Assembly: GCA_003452935.1 (NCBI GenBank)
Contig: DMMY01000032.1
Location: forward strand, 1-50,692
DNA: 50,692 nt
Reading direction: 5' to 3'
DNA from: Elusimicrobiota bacterium
GTDB lineage: Bacteria; Elusimicrobiota; Elusimicrobia; UBA1565; UBA9628
The position numbers and the translations under genes were made by a program. The notes under the pieces were generated by a model. That model searched no databases and was not told the DNA's origin. It was given only the letters and a program-made list of their open reading frames with translations. Shown in pieces: positions 26,059 to 34,090 of this stretch. Numbering within the stretch: the stretch's first letter is position 1; every line of letters begins with the position of its first letter.

Positions 26059-29000
26059 ATAACTATAGACCCCTGGTCCTGACCGTATTGCTCGCCTTCG
26101 CGCCCCTCGGGGCCTGGGCGGCCAAATCGCAAGGACAGACCGCGGCCGAGGAGGAGGCGTTCGCCGCCGCCGCGCAGATGTTCCAAGAAAGCGGACGCGA
26201 TAAGATGGCCGTGGTGCAGGCTTTTGAGAGCTTCATCAATCAATTTCCGGACAGCTTGCGCGTGGCCGACGCCTACTTCATGGCGGGGGAGGCCTATCTC
26301 GATCACGCCTTGAGCATCCTTCAGGCCGAAGCCAAGTCCAAGAAGAATTTTTCCGCGCGGCTGTTGGCTCCCAAGAACCCGGCGGCCCATGGCTCGCTGG
26401 AGAACGCGCGCAAGGCCTTCCAAGAGGCGGCCGGCAATAAGAAAGCCGGCCTGGCGCCTTCTGCGCAGTACCGCCTAGGGGAGATCTCCTACAACCAGAA
26501 GGACTGGAGCCGGGCCGCGGAGGATTTTCGCGACGTGGAGCGGCGCTATCCCAAGTCCTATATCGTGCCGGAATCCCTGATGGGCATCATCTACGCGGAT
26601 CTGGCCTTGGAGCAGTTCTCCCGGGCCGAGGCCAATCTCTTCCTGCTGGGGGAAACCTACCCGGTGTTCCTCAAGGAGCCCATGGTGCTCTACGCCAAGG
26701 GCATCGTGTCTTTGCATAAGGGCGATTATTCCGCCGCCGAGGCCACGCTCAAGCAGGTCAAGAGCGCGGAAGCCCAGTACTATTTGGGCAAGACCTACCT
26801 GCTTTCCAAGCGCGCCTACCTGGCCGCGGCCAACTTCGAGAACCTCATCCGCGACTACCCGGACAGCGACCTTCGGGAGGAGGCGCAATTCTTCATCGGA
26901 GACTCGTTTTTCCTCGCCGAGGACTACGACGGAGCCATATCCAAGTACCAGAAGTTTCTTTCTCTTTATCCGGACAGTCCTCTGCGCGTCTCGGCCATGT
27001 TCCGCATCGGCTCCGCCTATTTCCAGAAAAAGGATTTCGTGCAGGCCCGCGCCAACTTCCAGTCGGTCCTGGACCGCTATCCCAAGGACTTCTTCGCCCC
27101 TTTGGCGGAGTATTTCATCGCCGAGTCTTACCTTGTCGCGGGCCAGGTGCGCGAGGCCATGTTCGCCTACACCAAGGTCATCACCCAATATCCCGAGACC
27201 ATAAAGATATCGCCCTTGGCGCACTACAAGCTGGCCTGGACCGGCTACCAGGTCAACGATTTCAGCCAAGCGGTCCAAACTTGCAATAATTTCCTGGCGC
27301 TCTATCCGACCAACGCGCTGGCCAAGAACGTCTACCTGATCATGGGCAACGCCTTGATCAAGCTCAAGCGTTATCAGGAAGCGACCCAAGCCCTGCAGCG
27401 CATCATCGATCTGGCTCCCTCTTCGGACATCGCCGAGCAGGCCCTTTTCACGATCCTGCAGAATCAGTTCAATCAGAAGGCCTATAACTCGATCCTGACC
27501 TCCTATCAATTCATTTTCCGGCATCTGCCGCCGTCCAAGTCCAAGTGGCGCAGCATGAGCTACCTTTACGCGGCCGAGGCTTATCTCGCCCTCAATCAGA
27601 CCGACGAGGCCAAGGTCATCTATGAAATGATCCTCAAGGTCTATCCCGACGAGCCGGCCGCCTTCTACGCGCAGGACGGCCTGGCCTGGGCCTATTCCTA
27701 CAAAGGCGAGGACGAGCGCGCCTTGGATGAGCGTCAGAAGCTCAAGACCATGCTCTCGGCCGTGACGTCGACTTTCAGCTTTTCTGGTCTCAACGAGCTC
27801 GGCATCGCCGACAGCCTCTACAATCAGAAGTCCTACGAGGACTCCTATCAGCTCTACAGCAAGTTCGTGGACAATAATCCCTCCGCGATCGAGGCCCCCG
27901 CGGCGCTCTACCGCGCGGGCATGAGCCTCTATCACCAGCGCTATTACACCCAGGCCATCGAGACTTGGCGCAAGCTTCAGGCCAAGTATCCCCAGGCCAA
28001 GGAGACCGCCCAGGCCATCTTCCAGGTGGCCGATACCCTGTTCCGGGCCCAGAAGTACGGCGAGGCCATCGCCGCCTACCGGGACATCGTCGCGAACTAT
28101 CCCTCGAGCCCGCAGTTGCCCATGTCCTACCTGCGCATCGGCCAGGCCGCGTTCAACGCCAAGGACGACGAGGGTGCGGTCAAACAGATTCAGGAATTGC
28201 TCGTGAAGTTTCCCAAATCCGCGGAGGCGACCGACGGTTTGGATCTTTTGGAGGCCGTTTTCGACCGCTCCAAGGCCGTCAACTTCAAGGCCTTTCTGCG
28301 GGAGCTGGTGGCTGCAAACCCGGCCAGCCCCATCGCCGGCGAGGCGCAGTTCCGTCTGGCGCGCCGCTGCTTCGAGGGCAAGGACTGGGTCTCGGCCGCC
28401 CAGGAGTTCCAGAAGTTCAGCGTGGATTTCACCAATCATCCCCAACTGGCCAAGGCGCAGTTCTATCTGGGAGAGAGCTACTTCAACCAGAACAATTACA
28501 ATGAGGCCATACCCGCCTTCGAGCGCCTCCTCAATAACTTCGAACGCAATGACGACACCCCGCTGGCCGTCTTCCATCTGGCCAGTTCCTATTATGCCCT
28601 CAAGAAATACGAGGATTCTGTGAAGTACTATACGCGCATTATCGAGGAATATCCCAAGCTCGACTACGCCAAGGAGACCCAATTCAACCTGGCGTTGTCC
28701 TACAAAGCCTTGGGGAAATCCGACCTGGCGCAATATTCCTACCAGAAATACATCGACATGACCGGCGACTCCGATTCGATGCGCCAGTCGGCGCTTTGGG
28801 AGATATTCGCCCTGCAGAAAGATCGCCGGGATTTCGAGAGCGCCTTGGCCACCTTGCAGCAGATCGTAGACGGCGCCAAACCGGGCAATGACGTGGGCCT
28901 GGAGGCGACCTACCGCATGGCGGAAATCCACCAGTCCATGGGCCGGCCCGACGAGGCCATGAGCACCTGGGAAAAGCTCAGGGAGATGAGGCCGCTCAAC

Positions 29001-29387
29001 AACCCCTTCCGCTTGGACGCCCTCATCAAGCTGGGCGAGGCTTATGAGAAAGCCTCGGACCTGGACCGCGCGGCCGCGGTTTACGACGATCTCTCGCGCA
29101 ACGCGGCCAAGGAGATCGCCCAGTCCGCGGCGGCCCGGGCCGCGGGCCTGCGCCGCCAGGGCGGCAAGGCCGCGAACGCCGTTCCGGCCGCGCCGGCCTC
29201 GCAGGGCGGGCGTTCTCCCGCCCCGGCGTCCAAGGCGGCGTCCTCCCCCGCGCCCAGGGCTGCGGCGCCGGGCAAGCCGGGGCGCGCCCCGGCTGCCGCC
29301 AAACCCGCGGCGGCGTCGGCCGATTCGAGCGAGAATGTCAAGGCGATTAATTTGCCCGGGATGTCCGGCGAGGAAGACAACCAGTAA
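26052..29387 (+). CDS. Giant periplasmic TPR-repeat protein, motor cluster B
   Basis: A 1111-residue protein with a normal signal peptide (about residues 1-23, ending GAWAA), then tetratricopeptide-like repeats to about residue 1035 with recurring Y-P-x-S and A-x-F-x-x-G-x-x-Y patterns. The C-terminal 75 residues are an Ala/Pro/Lys low-complexity tail ending in a short acidic segment. Size, repeat type and gene order match the TPR protein of cluster A (1380-4556). The ATG at 26052 lies inside the end of thrS, so translation is probably coupled; the frame also extends upstream through thrS but that is a shadow. Confidence 0.87.
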   Translation: MVNNYRPLVLTVLLAFAPLGAWAAKSQGQTAAEEEAFAAAAQMFQESGRDKMAVVQAFESFINQFPDSLRVADAYFMAGEAYLDHALSILQAEAKSKKNFSARLLAPKNPAAHGSLENARKAFQEAAGNKKAGLAPSAQYRLGEISYNQKDWSRAAEDFRDVERRYPKSYIVPESLMGIIYADLALEQFSRAEANLFLLGETYPVFLKEPMVLYAKGIVSLHKGDYSAAEATLKQVKSAEAQYYLGKTYLLSKRAYLAAANFENLIRDYPDSDLREEAQFFIGDSFFLAEDYDGAISKYQKFLSLYPDSPLRVSAMFRIGSAYFQKKDFVQARANFQSVLDRYPKDFFAPLAEYFIAESYLVAGQVREAMFAYTKVITQYPETIKISPLAHYKLAWTGYQVNDFSQAVQTCNNFLALYPTNALAKNVYLIMGNALIKLKRYQEATQALQRIIDLAPSSDIAEQALFTILQNQFNQKAYNSILTSYQFIFRHLPPSKSKWRSMSYLYAAEAYLALNQTDEAKVIYEMILKVYPDEPAAFYAQDGLAWAYSYKGEDERALDERQKLKTMLSAVTSTFSFSGLNELGIADSLYNQKSYEDSYQLYSKFVDNNPSAIEAPAALYRAGMSLYHQRYYTQAIETWRKLQAKYPQAKETAQAIFQVADTLFRAQKYGEAIAAYRDIVANYPSSPQLPMSYLRIGQAAFNAKDDEGAVKQIQELLVKFPKSAEATDGLDLLEAVFDRSKAVNFKAFLRELVAANPASPIAGEAQFRLARRCFEGKDWVSAAQEFQKFSVDFTNHPQLAKAQFYLGESYFNQNNYNEAIPAFERLLNNFERNDDTPLAVFHLASSYYALKKYEDSVKYYTRIIEEYPKLDYAKETQFNLALSYKALGKSDLAQYSYQKYIDMTGDSDSMRQSALWEIFALQKDRRDFESALATLQQIVDGAKPGNDVGLEATYRMAEIHQSMGRPDEAMSTWEKLREMRPLNNPFRLDALIKLGEAYEKASDLDRAAAVYDDLSRNAAKEIAQSAAARAAGLRRQGGKAANAVPAAPASQGGRSPAPASKAASSPAPRAAAPGKPGRAPAAAKPAAASADSSENVKAINLPGMSGEEDNQ

Positions 29388-29408
29388 TAGTCCGCAAGGA
29401 GAAATAAG

Positions 29409-30026
29409 ATGCTTGGCGAAGTCAGCGTCGTGGTGCTGCTCAAGGAGAGTTTCACCCTCATTATCCTGTCGTTTTGCTCCTTTCTTTCGTTTACTTTCAT
29501 GATCGAGCGCTGGTGGACCTTCCGCAGGGCCCAGGCCAGCGGCGACGTCATCCTCGGGCACGTGCACAAGCTCATGCAGGAAGGCAAGTCCGACGCGGCC
29601 CAGCAGTACTGCCACAAGAACCCGGCCTCGGTCTCGCAGATCATTCATTACGGCCTGCTGCATGCCGCCAGGCCGCGCCGGGACCTGGAGGAACTCCTGG
29701 CCTCCAAACGCATGGAGGAGCGCTTGAAGCTCGAACGCTACCTGGGCGTCTTGGGCACCTTGGGAAATATCGCGCCCTTCATTGGCCTTTTCGGGACGGT
29801 CGTGGGCATCATCAAGGCCTTCCGCGATCTGGCTCTTTCCGGCGGAGGCGGCCCGGCGGTCGTGGCCAAGGGCATCGCCGAGGCGCTGGTGGCGACGGCG
29901 GCGGGGCTTTTGGTGGCCATCCCCGCGGTCATCATCTACAACTACTTCATGCGCAAGGTGAAGGCTATTTCCGTGGAGATGGAGGTCGCTTCCACCCGGC
30001 TGCTCGTCATGCTGGGGACCAAGTAG
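29409..30026 (+). CDS. TolQ/ExbB-type proton channel subunit, cluster B
   Basis: A 205-residue inner-membrane protein with three TM segments. TM2 has GNIAPFIGLFGTVVGIIKAF and TM3 has AEALVATAAGLLVAIPAV, the family core with both pore threonines. AAGGAGAAATAAG provides the ribosome site. It is a few residues shorter than the cluster A copy. The cytosolic loop is clearly diverged, including a different Cys/His pattern (Q-Y-C-H-K), so the duplication is not recent. The TolR-like gene begins 7 bases after its stop. Confidence 0.93.
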   Translation: MLGEVSVVVLLKESFTLIILSFCSFLSFTFMIERWWTFRRAQASGDVILGHVHKLMQEGKSDAAQQYCHKNPASVSQIIHYGLLHAARPRRDLEELLASKRMEERLKLERYLGVLGTLGNIAPFIGLFGTVVGIIKAFRDLALSGGGGPAVVAKGIAEALVATAAGLLVAIPAVIIYNYFMRKVKAISVEMEVASTRLLVMLGTK

Positions 30027-30033
30027 GGGGACC

Positions 30034-30477
30034 ATGGCCGGGGCGAACCAGAAGGCCGACGAGCCTATCGTCGATATAAACGTCACGCCCTTGGTGGACG
30101 TGTGCCTCGTGCTGGTCATCATATTTATGGCCGTGGCGCCCATGGCTATGACCGTGGGCATCAAGGTGCTTCAGTCCAAGGCCAAGGCGGCCGAGGGCAA
30201 GGCCAGCCTCGAGGAGAACGTCCAGGTCAAGCTCAGTCTTGACGGCAGGATCACCATCAACGGGGCGGCCGTCGAGCCGTCGGTCCTGCCCATGCGGCTC
30301 GTCGAGGCGATCTCCCGCAGCAAGGACAAGATGGTGACCGTCACGGCCGACGAAGGCAATCGCGTCGGAGAAGTGGTGGACATCCTCGATACGGCCAAGC
30401 AATCCGGCGCCGTCAAGGTCGCCATCCTCAAATCCGAAGCCGCTGGCCCGGCCCCGGCCCGGGCTTTGGGAGGTTAA
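30034..30477 (+). CDS. TolR/ExbD-type subunit 1, cluster B
   Basis: A 147-residue single-pass protein. The TM carries TPLVDVCLVLVIIFM with the proton-carrying Asp. The periplasmic part ends in a segment with VVDILDTAKQSGAVKVAIL, as expected for TolR/ExbD. A short Ala/Pro tail follows. The ATG is preceded by GGGGG-ACC. Its TAA is one base from the GTG start of the next gene. Confidence 0.92.
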   Translation: MAGANQKADEPIVDINVTPLVDVCLVLVIIFMAVAPMAMTVGIKVLQSKAKAAEGKASLEENVQVKLSLDGRITINGAAVEPSVLPMRLVEAISRSKDKMVTVTADEGNRVGEVVDILDTAKQSGAVKVAILKSEAAGPAPARALGG

Positions 30478-30478
30478 G

Positions 30479-30895
30479 GTGGCGCGCGGGGATTCTTTCC
30501 AGGAGGACGACGACATCGTTTCGGGAATCAATGTGACCCCGTTGGTGGATGTCTGCCTGGTGCTGGTCATTATCTTCATGGTGACCGCCCCGCTTATGTC
30601 CGAGCCGGTCATCAAGGTCGAGCTCCCCAAGGCGCACACCAAGGAAGGCGAGGAAAAGGATAAGATCACCATCACGTTGGGCAAGGACGGCCGCCTGGCC
30701 TTGGATTATAAGGAATACGCCACGTATGACGCCTTGGAGCCGGACCTGAAAATGAAGTTGGCGCTGAGCGACTCCAAGATCGTGATCTTGAAGGCGGATG
30801 AGAACGCTTTGCATGGCCGTCTGGTCGAGCTTATGGCCAAGTCCAAGGAAGCCGGCGCTCAATCCTTGACCATAGCCACGGAACGGAAGAAGTGA
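30479..30895 (+). CDS. TolR/ExbD-type subunit 2, cluster B (GTG start)
   Basis: A 138-residue protein starting at GTG 30479 with GGGAGG just upstream. The TM again has TPLVDVCLVLVIIFM with the key Asp, preceded by an acidic N-terminus with E-D-D-D-I-V-S. That N-terminus resembles subunit 2 of cluster A (E-D-I-I-S), which suggests each cluster keeps the same two subunit types in the same order. Confidence 0.92.
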   Translation: MARGDSFQEDDDIVSGINVTPLVDVCLVLVIIFMVTAPLMSEPVIKVELPKAHTKEGEEKDKITITLGKDGRLALDYKEYATYDALEPDLKMKLALSDSKIVILKADENALHGRLVELMAKSKEAGAQSLTIATERKK

Positions 30896-30914
30896 GGGAG
30901 GTTGCGACACGGCT

Positions 30915-31979
30915 GTGACTGCGGTGCGATTGCCTACTTCCATGATCACGTCCGCTGCCCTGCACCTTGGGGGTCTTTTCCTCTATCTCCAGATGTCGCA
31001 GCTGGCTCCCAAGAGCGCGCCCAGGATAATCTCGGACGTGGATCTTCTCATCCAGACTCGCAAGGCGCTTCCCGTGCCTCAGGCCGCGGCCAAGCCCAAG
31101 ACGACCACCATGGATTTTTTAAAGATGGCTCTGCCGTCCATCCCGAAGGTCGAGCCGCGGCGCATGGAGGTGAAGCTGCCGGAGATCAAGCGCCCCCTTA
31201 TGCCGCAAGCTTCCCGGCTCGATGACCGCGGCCGCATGAGGGAGGCCGCCAAGATCGAGGCTTTGGACCTTTCGCGCCGGCGCGCGGCCGAGGCCCGGAT
31301 AGAAGCCAAGATCGAGAGCAAGCGGGCCGCGACGGCGTTGGCCGCCTTGCCGCGCCTGGAGGAGGTGGGCACGCGCCGGGTCAGGAACCTGCCCGCGGCC
31401 ATAGCCTTGGAGGAAAGGCGCCAGGAAGCCGTGGCTTTGCGCGCCATCCAGCAACTGGAGGTGTCGCCCTCGTCTCGCCGGTCGGCGGGCCCGGCCGAAG
31501 TCCTGCGCGAGGCCAACCCTCCGGAGCGGTCGCAATTGGGGGAGAAAATCGCGGCTTTCCTGCCCGCCGCGTCCGAGCGCATAGAGTTCCAGCCCCGGGC
31601 CGCCGAGCCGCCGACCATCGTCAAGAAGCTCGAGTCCTCGGCTCCGGTCGCGCCGCGGCTTTCCGCCTCGGCCCTGGGGGAAAAAAAGAAGGGCGTGGAG
31701 ATCGAAGGGCCGTTGGCCAATCGCCGGGTCGTTTCCTACGATATCCCGGTCTTCCCGGAATGGGCCCAGCAGCAGGGCATTATCGAGGCCGCGGTGTCCA
31801 TTCGCTTTTACGTCAATCGCGAGGGAGAAGTTATGCCGGAGATGCGCGTCGAGAATACGTCTGGCTATGGCCGGCTTGACCGGCTGGCCATGGAGTCCTT
31901 GCGCCGCTGGAAATTCATTCCCATAGCCGCCAACGAACGGCAGTGGGGCATCATCACCTTCCGTTTCCTGTTGGAGTGA
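30915..31979 (+). CDS. TonB-family energy transducer, cluster B
   Basis: A 354-residue protein from a GTG at 30915. A TM helix (about residues 9-28) sits almost at the N-terminus, unlike the cluster A protein with its longer cytosolic tail. A long charged Arg/Glu/Ala linker, probably helical, covers residues 60-250. The TonB C-terminal domain (about 265-354) has F-P-E-W-A-Q-Q, VSIRFYVNREGEV and T-S-G-Y-G-R-L-D. The alternative ATG at 30942 lacks a ribosome site and would cut into the helix. The helical linker recalls TolA more than classic Pro-rich TonB. Confidence 0.86.
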   Translation: MTAVRLPTSMITSAALHLGGLFLYLQMSQLAPKSAPRIISDVDLLIQTRKALPVPQAAAKPKTTTMDFLKMALPSIPKVEPRRMEVKLPEIKRPLMPQASRLDDRGRMREAAKIEALDLSRRRAAEARIEAKIESKRAATALAALPRLEEVGTRRVRNLPAAIALEERRQEAVALRAIQQLEVSPSSRRSAGPAEVLREANPPERSQLGEKIAAFLPAASERIEFQPRAAEPPTIVKKLESSAPVAPRLSASALGEKKKGVEIEGPLANRRVVSYDIPVFPEWAQQQGIIEAAVSIRFYVNREGEVMPEMRVENTSGYGRLDRLAMESLRRWKFIPIAANERQWGIITFRFLLE

Positions 31980-31981
31980 AC

Positions 31982-32923
31982 ATGAAGACCATGATTGTCG
32001 TTCTGTTGACCGCTCTGTGGGCCCTGCCTTCGGCCGCCGAGACCGTTTCCACGGCCGCGGCCGAAGGCGGTTTTCCCGCCGAGGTCGTGGTCAAGGGGGC
32101 GGAGGGGGTCAGCAAACTCAACGTCACCAAGCCTCCGCTTCAGATCGATGTCGATCCTTTCGAGACTATCCGATCCTCTTTGGAACCGGACCAGTCTCTG
32201 CTTCTGGCCATATCCCCTCTGACCGTCTCCTGGCGACGGACCCATCCGGAGTTCCTTCAGAACGCGCGCGTCATCCAGCCCTGGCGCATGACCTTCAGCC
32301 AGCGGCCAGGCATTGCCTTCCGTCTGCGCGAGCAGCTCTATGAGATTCTCCGCCGCCGTCTGGAGCCGAGGGAGACCAAGGGTTACGGCTGGAGCCTGAC
32401 CATCGCGGACGAGGAAGGCCGGGTCTTTCATCACTATGAGGGCTCCAGCGATCCTCCGGAAGAACTGATTTGGAGCGGACAGAACGATCAGGGCGAATGG
32501 ATCAAGGCCGGTCGTTCCTATTCGGCGGTATACACGTTCACCGATCCCGCCGGTTCTCCGCATACCAGCGTGGGCAAGCCCTTGCTTTTCAAAGGCATCG
32601 TGCATCAAGAGGACACGGGACTGCACATCAGCCTGGACTCGGCCGTGCTTTTCGGCCGGACCAAGACCGAGTCCGCGCTTTCCGGCCCCGGCGGGACGGA
32701 CCTGCTGCGATCCGCGTCGGATCTTATCAAGCGTCGATTCGTCGGCATTCCCATCGCGGTTCGCGTTTTTTCCGCCAACAAGGAACTGGCCGATGCCCAA
32801 GCCGAGACCGTCCAGAAATTCCTGGTCAAGGACCTCATGACCATGAGCAAGAACGTGTCCACGGAGGGGGCCCGGGCCGCGTTCTCCGACCAGCGAGTGG
32901 AAATAGTACTTCTAAATCGCTAA
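31982..32923 (+). CDS. Periplasmic FlgD-like/degenerate OmpA-like protein, cluster B
   Basis: A 313-residue protein with a signal peptide (about residues 1-19, ending PSAAE). A central Ig-like module has WSLTIADEEGRVFHHYEG and LIWSGQNDQGEW, aligned with the W-D-G module of the 7126 gene. The C-terminal region has a helix D-A-Q-A-E-T-V and a final strand R-V-E-I-V-L, like the end of OmpA domains, but without the usual wall-binding loop. I used ATG 31982 because it opens the signal peptide; the frame also extends to 31943 inside the TonB gene. It closes cluster B. Confidence 0.7.
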   Translation: MKTMIVVLLTALWALPSAAETVSTAAAEGGFPAEVVVKGAEGVSKLNVTKPPLQIDVDPFETIRSSLEPDQSLLLAISPLTVSWRRTHPEFLQNARVIQPWRMTFSQRPGIAFRLREQLYEILRRRLEPRETKGYGWSLTIADEEGRVFHHYEGSSDPPEELIWSGQNDQGEWIKAGRSYSAVYTFTDPAGSPHTSVGKPLLFKGIVHQEDTGLHISLDSAVLFGRTKTESALSGPGGTDLLRSASDLIKRRFVGIPIAVRVFSANKELADAQAETVQKFLVKDLMTMSKNVSTEGARAAFSDQRVEIVLLNR

Positions 32924-32945
32924 AATATCATTCGTCGAAATATTC

Positions 32946-33066
32946 CAGGCACATGACAGCAAAGCATATCCTTGGGCTGTCAGTGCCTGCGTAAAATTCA
33001 AGGCACATGACAGCAACGTATATCCTTAGGGCTGTCAGTGCCTGAGCGCTGACGCGCTCAGGAGGG
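32946..33066 (+). promoter_or_regulatory. Structured gapA leader: two repeated hairpins and a third hairpin touching the ribosome site
   Basis: Two similar 43-44-base units (32946-32989 and 33001-33043) each form a stem of about 13-14 bp from GGCACATGACAGC and GCTGTCAGTGCC, with AT-richer loops. A third perfect hairpin follows: CCTGAGCGC (33041-33049), loop TGAC, GCGCTCAGG (33054-33062). Its last two Gs start the ribosome site GGAGGG (33061-33066). The second and third hairpins share bases 33041-33043, so they compete slightly. This looks like translational or mRNA-stability control of gapA. Confidence 0.7.
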
Positions 33067-33070
33067 CATC

Positions 33071-34090
33071 ATGGCCATCAACGTCGGCGTCAATGGGTTC
33101 GGCCGCATCGGTCGTCTGGTATTCCGGGCGGGCATCAGGAACCCGAACATCAACTTCGTCGCGGTAAACGACCTTACCGACGCCAAGACCTTGGCGCATC
33201 TTTTCAAGTATGACTCGACCTTCGGCACGTACCCGGGCAAGGTCGAGGTCGTGGGCAATGACCTCAAAATCGACGGCAAGCTCATCAAGGTCCTGGCCGA
33301 GAAGGATCCGGCCAAGCTGCCCTGGAAGGACCTCAAGGTTGACTACGTCATCGAGTCGACCGGCAAGTTCACCGACGCGGAGAAGGCCAAGGCCCACATG
33401 GCGGGCGGCGCCAAGAAGGTCATCATCACGGCTCCCGCGAAGAACGAGGATATCACGATCTGCATGGGCATCAACGAGGAGCTCTACGATCCGGCCAAGC
33501 ACCATGTCGTCTCCAACGCCTCCTGCACGACCAACGGTCTGGCGCCCGTGGCCAAGACGATCGACGAGAACTTCGGCATCAAGTCCGGCCTGATGACCAC
33601 CATCCACGCCTACACCAACGACCAGCCGGTCCTGGACTTCCCGCACAAGGACCTTCGCCGGGCCCGCGCCGCGGCCCTGAGCATGATTCCGACCAAGACC
33701 GGAGCCGCCCAGGCCATCGGCTTGGTCTATCCCAAGCTCAAGGGCAAGTTCTCGGGCTGCGCCATCCGCGTTCCCACCCCGGACGTATCCCTCGTGGACC
33801 TGACCGTTCTCGTGGAGAAGTCCACCACCAAGGAAGAGGTCAATGCCGTTCTCAAGAAGGCCTCCGAAACCCCCCGCCTCAAGGGGCTGCTGGAGTACTG
33901 CGAGACCCCGCTGGTCTCCAAGGACTTCACCGGCAACCCGGCCAGTTCCATACTGGACTCGGCCTTGACTGACGTCATCGGGGGCAACCTGGTCAAGGTT
34001 TTCGCGTGGTACGACAACGAGTGGGGCTATTCCAATCGCGTCATCGACCTCGTGGCCTACATCGCCAAGAAGGTCGGAGTGCCCGCATGA
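33071..34090 (+). CDS. gapA: Glyceraldehyde-3-phosphate dehydrogenase
   Basis: A 339-residue cytosolic glycolytic enzyme that oxidises glyceraldehyde-3-phosphate to 1,3-bisphosphoglycerate with NAD(P). The Rossmann motif is VNGFGRIGRLVFRA at the N-terminus. The catalytic Cys is C152 in SNASCTTN and the C-terminal WYDNEWGYS is present. Length is normal for the family. A strong ribosome site GGAGGG precedes the ATG. Its stop overlaps the pgk start by 4 bases, forming the usual gap-pgk pair. Confidence 0.97.
   Translation: MAINVGVNGFGRIGRLVFRAGIRNPNINFVAVNDLTDAKTLAHLFKYDSTFGTYPGKVEVVGNDLKIDGKLIKVLAEKDPAKLPWKDLKVDYVIESTGKFTDAEKAKAHMAGGAKKVIITAPAKNEDITICMGINEELYDPAKHHVVSNASCTTNGLAPVAKTIDENFGIKSGLMTTIHAYTNDQPVLDFPHKDLRRARAAALSMIPTKTGAAQAIGLVYPKLKGKFSGCAIRVPTPDVSLVDLTVLVEKSTTKEEVNAVLKKASETPRLKGLLEYCETPLVSKDFTGNPASSILDSALTDVIGGNLVKVFAWYDNEWGYSNRVIDLVAYIAKKVGVPA

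Noticed and set aside
26475..30164. 1229-codon open frame on the minus strand
   Set aside because: It runs opposite to the TPR, TolQ and TolR genes of cluster B. It has low-complexity composition and no motif; high GC codon bias creates such shadows. The same applies to 2700-5093 minus and 49439-50662 minus.
32946..33044. Two regularly spaced repeats considered as a CRISPR remnant
   Set aside because: Only two units, each internally palindromic with the difference in the loop, no spacer diversity and no cas genes. A leader structure fits better.
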